A stretch of DNA of 20,193 bases, taken from positions 1-20,193 of IMG/VR virus record IMGVR_UViG_3300005613_000508, one strand, 5' to 3'. Every line of letters begins with the position of its first letter. Position 1 is the stretch's first letter. Origin of the DNA: a virus. Both the position numbers and the translations under genes were made by a program. Under the pieces are notes generated by a model. That model searched no databases. It was not told where the DNA came from and worked only from the letters and a program-made list of their open reading frames with translations. Below, in pieces: positions 8,274 to 13,341 of this stretch.

Positions 8274-9563
8274 TTCTTCATAATTAAAATGATATACGCC
8301 AATAGTTATCCCGCTCGCTTGTATTCTGGATATATCGGGTATGTATGAAAGAATGTCTATAGCAAGCCCCTTATTCTTACATCTTTTACATGTTTGGAAT
8401 TTTTTTATTGCCGCCTTTGAAGTGTATCTTATATTTCCGCATTTTACACATTCCCATTTGTGACTATGTTTAGAAACCCATTCATCAATACACTTCCAAT
8501 CGTTTATAACCTTGTCTTTCAAAGATGCTTTTTGAGGTCCACGACCCCTTGATGATTTTTTGTTTCTCTCCTTTATAACACGATACTTTTCCTCTGTAAT
8601 ATTGGGGTACTTATCTTTCAGTTTTAATATTTTCTGGTAATAGTAACATCTATTTTTGCCATAACTTGTTTTACTAGCTATTGCACCAATATCACCATTA
8701 TGCTGTATCCATAATGTTTCAAATTCTTTTTCTTGTTTTTTCTTTTTCTCTTTGTGTGTTTTTGAATCTATAAAGTCTTTTGAATTGTCAGCGTAGGAGC
8801 CTTCATCTAAATGATCGGGATTAACACAGAGTCCATTGTTGCATTTGTGTCTAACCAAGGTCGGAATTTTACCCGTCTTAATAAAAAACGAAACCCTATG
8901 CGGTTGTAGATATTTTTTCACCCTATCAATTGATATCTGAATACTTCCTCCATATCCTCTATGATTACGATTATAAATCCAACAATCGCCTTCTACCGTA
9001 TACTTATCCGCTGAAAAGCTTTTAGCGGCTTTTACATAGAACTCTTTCATGTTTTCTGGTAGTGACCACGCGTTAATCATGCATCCTTTACAGTATTGAT
9101 TAATTAGTGAATTTTCCAAAGCTATTAAGTCAGACTCTTCACATTCTTTAAAAAGGAAGGCCACCATAGGTATGCTTTTATTAAAAAGCTCTTGCATTTT
9201 CTTGTTATAGTGCCTTTGTGATGATAGTGCCGATTTGTGTGATTTGATACGGGCGTAAACGTCTACACTACTTCCTATATACCACATAGTTCTTCTGGCC
9301 GGATTAAAAAAGGCAATAGCATACACGCCGCAAATTTTATCACTAGAAGTTTCGTCTAGACGACGAGCCATTTCTTTCGCATTAAGATCTGGCTTGATTC
9401 TCATTTTCTTTAATTGATTGTAACTCCATTTGGTTTCTTCATGAATCTCCTTAGTAGTCATACCCGAGGCAAATAAATTGTTCACATATATAACGTCTTT
9501 ACGTGAGTAAGCGTCTCGCGTTGCTCTTTTAGTTTTATCTTTTGAACCCTTTGGTCGTGACAT
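8265..9563 (-). CDS. GIY-YIG plus HNH fusion homing endonuclease
   Basis: 432 aa. An N-terminal resolvase-like HTH (about 22-60) precedes a GIY-YIG domain: GVYAI (79-83), YIGSS (95-99), Arg105, Glu150. A second nuclease-like segment follows at 217-260 (PHRVSFF, RHKCNNGLCVNPDHLDEGSYADN), the HNH signature with Cys241/Cys246, Asn248 and His251. After a Lys-rich linker (268-285) and an HTH-like stretch comes a four-Cys zinc finger, CVKC (372-375) and CKRC (392-395). Two nuclease families in one free-standing enzyme is uncommon. AAGGAG precedes the ATG. The gene is convergent with the HNH gene. Confidence 0.88.
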   Translation of the reverse strand: MSRPKGSKDKTKRATRDAYSRKDVIYVNNLFASGMTTKEIHEETKWSYNQLKKMRIKPDLNAKEMARRLDETSSDKICGVYAIAFFNPARRTMWYIGSSVDVYARIKSHKSALSSQRHYNKKMQELFNKSIPMVAFLFKECEESDLIALENSLINQYCKGCMINAWSLPENMKEFYVKAAKSFSADKYTVEGDCWIYNRNHRGYGGSIQISIDRVKKYLQPHRVSFFIKTGKIPTLVRHKCNNGLCVNPDHLDEGSYADNSKDFIDSKTHKEKKKKQEKEFETLWIQHNGDIGAIASKTSYGKNRCYYYQKILKLKDKYPNITEEKYRVIKERNKKSSRGRGPQKASLKDKVINDWKCIDEWVSKHSHKWECVKCGNIRYTSKAAIKKFQTCKRCKNKGLAIDILSYIPDISRIQASGITIGVYHFNYEELI

Positions 9564-9598
9564 TATTGTCTCCTTTATTATTAGATACCTATAATATC

Positions 9599-9604
9599 AT
9601 TATA
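9599..9604 (-). promoter_or_regulatory. Candidate promoter for the GIY-YIG/HNH gene
   Basis: The minus strand reads TCCGATACTATAATGATATTATAGG ahead of the gene's ribosome site; the -10 is TATAAT. The best -35 is TAGACA at a long 19-bp spacing. The CCGATACTA upstream of the box resembles the GCCGAT spacer word of the rightward early promoters. Confidence 0.4.
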
Positions 9605-9689
9605 GTATCGGAGTAGTTTTTTATGTCTAAACTTTTTAAGTTATTTTTGGGGTTTTGATTAAACGCCGACCCCCGCGTCACGATCACCT

Positions 9690-9742
9690 TCCCCCTGATG
9701 GGGGGGAACTGAACAAAAAACCACCACCCCTTCTGAGGGGTG
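9690..9742. terminator. Two G/C hairpins, terminator-like in the leftward direction
   Basis: TTCCCCCTGATGGGGGGAA (about 9690-9708) and CACCCC/GGGGTG (9725-9742, loop TTCTGA) bracket six adenines at 9715-9720. Read leftward, the second hairpin is followed within 5 nt by a run of six T, the usual intrinsic terminator order. It would separate leftward transcripts from the repeat region to the right. Confidence 0.5.
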
Positions 9743-9751
9743 TACGATTGT

Positions 9752-9763
9752 ATAGTATACTAT
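9752..9763. repeat. 12-bp perfect palindrome ATAGTATACTAT
   Basis: A perfect dyad at the left side of the repeat-rich gap. Short relatives (GTATAGT, GTATAC, TGTACA) recur across 9745-9795 and again at 11036 and 14343-14353 beside intergenic cassettes. It could be part of a control or origin region; no binding protein can be named. Confidence 0.45.
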
Positions 9764-9798
9764 TTGTTTAGTATAACTTTTTGTATAGTGTACAAACA

Positions 9799-9870
9799 TT
9801 CACTACTATACTAGTGTTCACTACTGTACTGTTGTTCACTACTGTGCTAGTGTTCACTACTGTACAATCG
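9799..9870. repeat. Four 18-bp tandem repeats (TTCACTACTGTACTRGTG-like)
   Basis: TTCACTACT begins at 9799, 9817, 9835 and 9853, exactly 18 bp apart, with a fifth TTCAC at 9871. Variation is confined to the second half of each unit. No gene is present here. An iteron array for an initiator or a multimeric operator is the likeliest reading. Confidence 0.9.
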
Positions 9871-9881
9871 TTCACCCACAA

Positions 9882-9946
9882 CTGCAACGCCATTGCAATC
9901 ACAGTTGCAAAACGGTTGCATCAAAGCCATTGCAACGCGATTGCGA
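9882..9946. repeat. Cluster of TTGCA words spaced 11-14 bp
   Basis: TTGCA or a close relative occurs at 9893, 9905, 9916, 9930 and 9941 (the last TTGCG), plus CTGCAA at 9883; GCCATTGCAA occurs twice. Spacing near one or slightly more than one helical turn suggests binding on one face of the DNA. It directly follows the 18-bp array and precedes the first rightward promoter. Confidence 0.6.
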
Positions 9947-10010
9947 AAAGACGTAAGTGCTTGAAAACAAAGGACTTGTGACACAAAAAAAGATTTTCTG
10001 GATTTTCCGC

Positions 10011-10038
10011 TTGCAAGTGCCGATCTACTCTGTATAAT
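10011..10038 (+). promoter_or_regulatory. Early promoter P1
   Basis: TTGCAA, 16-bp spacer containing GCCGAT, TATAAT. The -35 lies in the palindrome CTTGCAAG. An A/T-rich tract (AAAAAAAGATTTTC) upstream resembles an UP element. Confidence 0.85.
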
Positions 10039-10080
10039 GGTAGCATGACAAGTGAGAACGACAACCACAAGGAAAGAAAA

Positions 10081-10272
10081 ATGAGCGTTGCACAAACCAC
10101 CGGATTCCGATTCACTCCGACCGCTGGAGAGCAGGACACTCTCTCGGCCATGAAACTAAGCCAGTACTGTCTTGAACGTCTGAAACTGACGGATAAAGAA
10201 AAGGAGTTTCACTACAACACGGTTTCACGTTGTGCTAAAGAACTGCGAAAGATCTTTTATCCCTCAAAGTAG
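10081..10272 (+). CDS. Hypothetical early protein, 63 aa
   Basis: First gene behind P1. The ATG at 10081 has AAGGAAAG upstream; an in-frame ATG at 10045 falls at the expected transcription start and is unlikely to be used. The protein is basic and helical in its second half (CLERLKLTDKEKEFHYNTVSRCAKELRKIFYPSK). No family is recognised. The operator-like GAAC-N4-GTTC and promoter P2 follow its stop within 30 bp. Confidence 0.75.
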   Translation: MSVAQTTGFRFTPTAGEQDTLSAMKLSQYCLERLKLTDKEKEFHYNTVSRCAKELRKIFYPSK

Positions 10273-10276
10273 TGGT

Positions 10277-10288
10277 GAACAAGTGTTC
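10277..10288. promoter_or_regulatory. GAAC-N4-GTTC operator-like box before P2
   Basis: GAACAAGTGTTC ends 4 bp before the P2 -35. The same box at the same distance precedes P7 (13340-13351). The core is the form bound by LexA/DinR in Firmicutes and Actinobacteria; a phage repressor is equally possible. Confidence 0.5.
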
Positions 10289-10292
10289 AGTG

Positions 10293-10320
10293 TTGACAGC
10301 CCAAAAATATCTGGTAGAAT
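10293..10320 (+). promoter_or_regulatory. Early promoter P2
   Basis: TTGACA, 16-bp spacer, TAGAAT. The spacer (GCCCAAAAATATCTGG) is nearly identical to that of P7 and similar in P4, so these three form a promoter subfamily. Confidence 0.85.
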
Positions 10321-10351
10321 CAGGACACCACAAAGGAAAAGGAAAGAAACA

Positions 10352-10570
10352 ATGAGCATCACCTATACCGGTCGCGTGTACGATACCTATGGCGAGATTC
10401 TTGAAGAGACGGAAGGCTATAGCGTAGAAGCCGTGGAACAGGATATACTGGACAAGTGGACAGGGTGCATTGAAGCCAAGTCCTATGTTGTATTGAACGA
10501 CGAGGATGGAAGTGAGGAAGCGGTAGAAGAGTTTCCTATCGTTAGTGTTAGTAAAACGTGGAACTATTAA
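10352..10570 (+). CDS. Hypothetical acidic protein, 72 aa
   Basis: Starts at ATG 10352 after AAAGGAAAAGGAAAG, the leader shared with the gene at 11490. The acidic protein (MSITYTGRVYDTYGEILEETEGYSVEAV...) probably has a beta-alpha-beta fold, with alternating beta strands at both ends. No family is recognised. First gene of the P2 unit. Confidence 0.78.
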   Translation: MSITYTGRVYDTYGEILEETEGYSVEAVEQDILDKWTGCIEAKSYVVLNDEDGSEEAVEEFPIVSVSKTWNY

Positions 10571-10593
10571 TGCAACTATTGAGGAATATAACA

Positions 10594-10767
10594 ATGTCCA
10601 GTTTTGATTATAGTGTACAATGCGAGGAAACATTCCAGCCTATGCGAATGGTATGGTCGGATTGTTGCGGGGAGTATATGTCACACGAACACGAACAGCA
10701 TGGTATCTGCCCATGCTGCGAGGAACATTGTGACGCGATTGTAGAAGATGTTATGGTTTGTAACTAA
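10594..10767 (+). CDS. Small zinc-ribbon-like protein, 57 aa
   Basis: ATG 10594 has GAGGAATATAAC upstream, better than the in-frame ATG at 10570 inside the preceding stop region. Cysteines pair as DCCGEY and CPCCEEHC with flanking histidines (HEHEQHGIC), so a zinc knuckle of the form CC...H...C.CC..HC is likely. Such small proteins are common among phage early genes; the function is unknown. Confidence 0.78.
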   Translation: MSSFDYSVQCEETFQPMRMVWSDCCGEYMSHEHEQHGICPCCEEHCDAIVEDVMVCN

Positions 10768-10778
10768 GGGAATATATC

Positions 10779-11018
10779 ATGCTCTATAGCATCATCAAGA
10801 GTGTACTATCCAAGCGGCTTTCGGCTGATGATATTGATGAAAACGACTGTGGCAAATATTGTATTGTAAAGCGTTCAGATGGTAGACTATTCCGTGGGTT
10901 TATTCAAGCCGTGCGAATAGTAAAGAGTAACAAACGCCATATGTTAACTATTCGCGTTCCCGGTGAAGGTTACAAGAATGTATATCTTGACGATTTAGTA
11001 TATACATTTGTTCAATAG
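10779..11018 (+). CDS. Hypothetical protein, 79 aa, beta-rich
   Basis: Last gene of the P2 unit, ribosome site AAGGGAATAT. The sequence alternates basic and hydrophobic beta strands (YCIVKRSDGRLFRGFIQAVRIVK, HMLTIRVPGEGYKNVYLDDLVYTF), reminiscent of a small SH3- or OB-like barrel, but no family is recognised. Cassette A follows. Confidence 0.75.
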   Translation: MLYSIIKSVLSKRLSADDIDENDCGKYCIVKRSDGRLFRGFIQAVRIVKSNKRHMLTIRVPGEGYKNVYLDDLVYTFVQ

Positions 11019-11033
11019 TAACAACCCCCGATT

Positions 11034-11163
11034 GTAGTATACAAAAATAGTAACACCCCCAATGGGGGGAATACCCCCCAGCCGCCGCAGAGCGGCCCTA
11101 AAGGGCCGCTCGTGTGTATTTCAACCCCCCTGAATGGGGGATTATCCCTCTGTATGGGGGTTC
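11034..11163 (+). repeat. Intergenic hairpin cassette A
   Basis: No gene in 11019-11200. Three parts: C5 (11056-11060), G6 (11064-11069) and C6 (11074-11079) blocks that can pair in two mutually exclusive ways; the palindrome with arms GAGCGGCCCT (11090-11099) and AGGGCCGCTC (11102-11111); then C6, G5, CCCTC and G5 blocks ending in GGGGGTT. Copies B to F share the layout. It separates the P2 and P3 units and probably terminates the former. Confidence 0.85.
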
Positions 11164-11164
11164 T

Positions 11165-11180
11165 AGCAAACGGTGTGCCA
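11165..11180. promoter_or_regulatory. Half of the 34-bp dyad, upstream of P3
   Basis: The minus strand reads TGGCACACCGTTTGCT, one arm of the dyad found complete before P5, P6 and P12. The left arm is missing here. It lies 20 bp before the P3 -35, with an A/T-rich tract between. Confidence 0.6.
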
Positions 11181-11200
11181 GAAAAATCTTTTCTAAGGTG

Positions 11201-11228
11201 TTGACAGGGAAAATGCCGATGCTAGAAT
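11201..11228 (+). promoter_or_regulatory. Early promoter P3
   Basis: TTGACA, 16-bp spacer with GCCGAT, TAGAAT. Confidence 0.85.
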
Positions 11229-11269
11229 AGTGGCATAGAGAAGAACGGAAAACGAAAAGGAAGAAAATC

Positions 11270-11434
11270 ATGACCGTCTACGTTGCTCGCGTTCAAGGTT
11301 GGGAAGACTCGTATACCCTTGGTGTGTTCACGACAGAAGAAGAGGCCATGGAAGCCGGTCGTCTCTATGTTCAGGAACGCGAACTGGAAGACTATTCGTG
11401 GGTCGCAGAAAAGTTTCAGGTTCAGGGGGCTTGA
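11270..11434 (+). CDS. Hypothetical protein, 54 aa
   Basis: Only gene of the P3 unit. ATG 11270 follows AAAAGGAAGAAAATC. The sequence MTVYVARVQGWEDSYTLGVFTTEEEAMEAG... has a beta hairpin followed by an amphipathic helix, resembling small proteins that carry a 'GVFTTEEEA' SPOR/RNase H1-N-like motif, but a family cannot be assigned. Its TGA stop (11432-11434) lies inside the -35 hexamer of the next promoter, P4, so there is no spacer between units. Confidence 0.78.
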   Translation: MTVYVARVQGWEDSYTLGVFTTEEEAMEAGRLYVQERELEDYSWVAEKFQVQGA

Positions 11435-11460
11435 CAAGCCCAAAAGGTATTTGGTAGAAT
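11431..11460 (+). promoter_or_regulatory. Early promoter P4, overlapping a stop codon
   Basis: TTGACA, 18-bp spacer, TAGAAT. It lies directly on the end of the 54-aa gene. The downstream leader (CACCACAAAGGAAAAGGAAAG) is the same as that of P2. Confidence 0.8.
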
Positions 11461-11489
11461 CAGAGCACCACAAAGGAAAAGGAAAGAAA

Positions 11490-11669
11490 ATGAAATGGTT
11501 GCCAATCCAAAGCGATGCCTGTGATATGTATGTGGATTCTGATTGTGATCACTTTTCCATCAAGACAAATGAGGATGCCTTTGACGGAGAGGTTTCAGCC
11601 CTTGCCATGCTAACAAAGGAAGACGCCAAAAAACTTCGGGACTATCTTGATGCCTTCATCAACTCATGA
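11490..11669 (+). CDS. Hypothetical protein, 59 aa
   Basis: First gene of the P4 unit, ribosome site AAAAGGAAAG. It has an N-terminal strand segment with Cys and Asp residues (SDACDMYVDSDCDHFSIKT), then helix LTKEDAKKLRDYLDAFI, which resembles the C-terminal helix of many small phage proteins. No family is recognised. Confidence 0.75.
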   Translation: MKWLPIQSDACDMYVDSDCDHFSIKTNEDAFDGEVSALAMLTKEDAKKLRDYLDAFINS

Positions 11670-11697
11670 TAGACTAGAGAAAACCAAAGGAAAGAAA

Positions 11698-11889
11698 ATG
11701 AAAAGCCCATTTCAAGTTAACCCCGAAGCGTTTGCCAGGATCATGAAAAGTTTTGAGGAGATTGCTGTTCTGGACGATTATTCACCAGAGCCAGAAGATG
11801 CCGATTGGGATGGATTTTACGATTTTGAGGTTGACGATGGGCAACCCACCGAGTATGATGAATGGCAGAGTTTTGACCCCGATTGCTAG
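11698..11889 (+). CDS. Highly acidic small protein, 63 aa
   Basis: ATG 11698 has CAAAGGAAAG upstream. About 19 Asp/Glu against three Lys/Arg, with the acidic residues concentrated after residue 20 (LDDYSPEPEDADWDGFYDFEVDDG). No family is recognised. The charge pattern would suit a DNA-mimic protein; that is inference only. Second gene of the P4 unit. Confidence 0.72.
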   Translation: MKSPFQVNPEAFARIMKSFEEIAVLDDYSPEPEDADWDGFYDFEVDDGQPTEYDEWQSFDPDC

Positions 11890-11899
11890 GAGATTCAAG

Positions 11900-12145
11900 A
11901 TGAGCGATTTTGACAACGACGAACTTTGGTTTGATGCTCTGGAAGATTTTCGCGGACCAGAAATCACCGCAGAAGAGATGGAGTGGAGTGTGAGCGATGC
12001 CGACTATGAGGCTTGGCTTGCCCGTAGGTCAGAAAAGTTGAAGCGGAAAACAGCCCGCGACCATGAGGCTGAAACTAGAGCGAAGACTCTAGCATTCTAC
12101 ATGAATGAGGACAATATCCTGAACGAACGTTCACTGTGGGAATGA
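11900..12145 (+). CDS. Hypothetical protein, 81 aa, duplicated module copy 1
   Basis: ATG 11900 follows AGGAGATTCAAG. The protein runs MSDFDNDELWFDALEDFRGPE..., then a charged helical region (RRSEKLKRKTARDHEAETRAKTLAFYMNEDN) ending NERSLWE. From about residue 13 it is nearly identical to residues 43-112 of the gene at 13414, and the DNA is also nearly identical, so one is a recent duplicate. No family is recognised. Last gene of the P4 unit. Confidence 0.78.
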   Translation: MSDFDNDELWFDALEDFRGPEITAEEMEWSVSDADYEAWLARRSEKLKRKTARDHEAETRAKTLAFYMNEDNILNERSLWE

Positions 12146-12153
12146 AAATCTGT

Positions 12154-12301
12154 ACACTACCCCATTGGGGGATAACCCCCCTTTGGGGCTTAGTGTGTTT
12201 TTGTACACCCCTCTAATGGGTGATCAGCCGCCGCAGAGCGGCCCTAAAGGGCCGCTCGTGTGCGTTTCAACCCCCCGAAGGTGGGGATCGTTGGGTTTTT
12301 T
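12154..12301 (+). repeat. Intergenic hairpin cassette B
   Basis: No gene in 12146-12364. First a nested hairpin: ACACTA (12154-12159) pairs with TAGTGT (12191-12196) around C/G blocks and is followed by GTTTTTG, an intrinsic terminator. Then the palindrome GAGCGGCCCT (12236-12245) / AGGGCCGCTC (12248-12257). Then AACCC...GGGG...GGGTTTTTT (12269-12301), where the C block can pair with either G block and the second is followed by T6. Confidence 0.85.
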
Positions 12302-12334
12302 GGCATGGTATTTGCATATGCAAATGCTGTGCCA
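12301..12334. promoter_or_regulatory. 34-bp dyad with sigma54-like arms, before P5
   Basis: Outer TGGCA/TGCCA and a perfect inner palindrome ATTTGCATATGCAAAT (12310-12325). Each arm fits TGGCAY-N5-TTGCW: TGGCAT-GGTAT-TTGCA rightward and TGGCAC-AGCAT-TTGCA leftward. It lies 30 bp before the P5 -35, separated by A-tracts. Confidence 0.75.
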
Positions 12335-12364
12335 GAAAAAAACAAAAAAAACTGATCCAACCTG

Positions 12365-12393
12365 TTGACACTGGCCGATGATAGTGGTACAAT
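12365..12393 (+). promoter_or_regulatory. Early promoter P5
   Basis: TTGACA, 17-bp spacer with GCCGATGATAG, TACAAT. Confidence 0.82.
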
Positions 12394-12431
12394 CAATGTA
12401 GTTGAGTTGATCACCCCCCGGAGGTTTAACC

Positions 12432-12593
12432 ATGACCGTGCGAGTTGACGACGACATGATTCAGTGCCCGTTTGATATGACCGTGGAACAGTTTGACGCC
12501 GCTCTAGAGCAGTTTGCTCTGGGCATGGATGATCTTGACTGTGGCGAACACGAACAGCCCGACGATCACGATTGGCAGGATTGTCCCTGGTGA
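12432..12593 (+). CDS. Highly acidic small protein, 53 aa
   Basis: First gene of the P5 unit. ATG 12432 has a strong CGGAGG site. About 16 Asp/Glu against one Arg; the end (CGEHEQPDDHDWQDCPW) is rich in His, Asp and Trp. No family is recognised. A perfect terminator follows its stop by 8 nt, so it may be made as a short monocistronic transcript. A DNA-mimic or inhibitor role is only a guess from charge. Confidence 0.75.
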   Translation: MTVRVDDDMIQCPFDMTVEQFDAALEQFALGMDDLDCGEHEQPDDHDWQDCPW

Positions 12594-12601
12594 ACCTTTG
12601 T

Positions 12602-12630
12602 CCCTCCCCCTTCGGGGGGAGGGCATTTTT
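12602..12630 (+). terminator. Intrinsic terminator with UUCG tetraloop
   Basis: CCCTCCCCC (12602-12610), loop TTCG, GGGGGAGGG (12615-12623), then CATTTTT. A perfect 9-bp stem. The next gene lies only 24 bp beyond with no new promoter, so read-through or partial termination must supply it. Confidence 0.93.
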
Positions 12631-12646
12631 AACTTTGGAGAATACT

Positions 12647-12919
12647 ATGAGCGACAATAACACCACAATCCTTCACCCCTCTATGATTGTATCATTTTGC
12701 TATAATGGCAAAGATCGTTATGGTACAATCACCGCCGTTCGCCAAACAGGGATCGGAACGCTATTTACTATTGATAATAAATCGTATTATTATCATAGGT
12801 GCGAAAAGTTTAATATCTGCCACAATCCTAGGTGGTACAAAAAACCGAGCCAAAGCGGCTATCAAGGAACGGGCGAGCCGTATGATGCCTGGAAAGATCG
12901 TCAACTTGAACTATACTAA
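12647..12919 (+). CDS. Hypothetical protein, 90 aa
   Basis: ATG 12647 has TTGGAGAATACT upstream; an earlier in-frame ATG at 12572 would read through the terminator and is rejected. The first half is beta-rich (MIVSFCYNGKDRYGTITAVRQTGIGTLFTIDNKSYYYHRCEKF), like a small barrel, with a polar Trp/Tyr-rich tail (GEPYDAWKDRQLELY). No family is recognised. Confidence 0.78.
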   Translation: MSDNNTTILHPSMIVSFCYNGKDRYGTITAVRQTGIGTLFTIDNKSYYYHRCEKFNICHNPRWYKKPSQSGYQGTGEPYDAWKDRQLELY

Positions 12920-12937
12920 TCGTGAGGAAAACTACTT

Positions 12938-13030
12938 ATGAATGATGGTGATATGGATGTTGTTTGTATTGTTTTGTTTCTTGCTGTTACTACTTTCTGC
13001 ATTTTCTATAGTTATACTCCTATCTGTTAA
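12938..13030 (+). CDS. Membrane microprotein, 30 aa
   Basis: ATG 12938 follows GTGAGGAAAACTACTT (GAGG spaced 10 nt). It has an acidic N-terminus (MNDGDMD), one hydrophobic span (VVCIVLFLAVTTFCIFY) and a short polar end. A single-pass inner-membrane peptide is likely. Function unknown. Last gene of the P5 unit; cassette C follows. Confidence 0.6.
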   Translation: MNDGDMDVVCIVLFLAVTTFCIFYSYTPIC

Positions 13031-13044
13031 TGTATAGCCCAAAA

Positions 13045-13160
13045 GGGGGGGTGTTAATATACACCCCCCCAATGGGTGTTTATACCCCCAGCCGCGTCGG
13101 AGCGGCCCTAAAGGGCCGCTCGCCGTGTGTCAACCCCCTCTGATGGGGGATCGCGGGGTT
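13045..13160 (+). repeat. Intergenic hairpin cassette C
   Basis: No gene in 13031-13229. A perfect 10-bp hairpin, GGGGGGGTGT (13045-13054) with ACACCCCCCC (13061-13070), loop TAATAT; the palindrome GAGCGGCCCT (13100-13109) / AGGGCCGCTC (13112-13121); then CAACCCCC...GGGGGATCGCGGGGTTT (13131-13161), the third hairpin with two competing G blocks. Confidence 0.85.
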
Positions 13161-13194
13161 TGGCATAATATTTGCCTTAGCAAACGGCGTGCCA
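13161..13194. promoter_or_regulatory. 34-bp dyad with sigma54-like arms, before P6
   Basis: TGGCA (13161-13165) and TGCCA (13190-13194) with inner TTTGC/GCAAA. Arms: rightward TGGCAT-AATAT-TTGCC, leftward TGGCAC-GCCGT-TTGCT. Same 34-bp length as the copies at 12301 and 19588. It lies 35 bp before the P6 -35. Confidence 0.75.
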
Positions 13195-13229
13195 AACACG
13201 AAAAAAGTTTTTCCGCGTTTTTTTAAGAC

Positions 13230-13257
13230 TTGACAACACAAAAGCCGATGATATACT
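13230..13257 (+). promoter_or_regulatory. Early promoter P6
   Basis: TTGACA, 16-bp spacer with AGCCGATG, TATACT. Confidence 0.8.
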
Positions 13258-13263
13258 TGGGGT

Positions 13264-13341
13264 ATGGAAAACATCATCATAATCATCATTCTCTCGGGCT
13301 TGGCCTTCCTGTTTTGGATCACCCTTCCCGACAACTACTGA
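13264..13341 (+). CDS. Possible leaderless membrane microprotein, 25 aa
   Basis: ATG 13264 lies 7 nt after the P6 -10, where transcription should start, so any mRNA would be leaderless. The peptide MENIIIIIILSGLAFLFWIT plus LPDNY is one hydrophobic span with charged ends, too regular to dismiss. The TGA stop overlaps the GAAC box before P7. No ribosome site is possible on a transcript starting here, which lowers confidence. Confidence 0.42.
   Translation: MENIIIIIILSGLAFLFWITLPDNY

Noticed and set aside
9799-9875. CRISPR array
   Set aside because: The 18-bp units abut directly with no spacers of their own and only the second half varies; these are tandem repeats.
9781-9981. A 66-codon rightward reading frame with repeated VLVFTT segments
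   Set aside because: It begins with TTG, has no ribosome site, and exists only because the 18-bp tandem repeat is a multiple of three without stops.
12121-12132. GAACGAACGTTC as another GAAC-N4-GTTC operator (also near 13734)
   Set aside because: Both copies are inside the duplicated coding module (NERSLW) with no promoter just downstream at the 4-bp distance.
12165-12368. A 67-codon frame through cassette B
   Set aside because: It runs over the terminator, palindrome and dyad, has no ribosome site, and similar positions in the other cassettes are not open.
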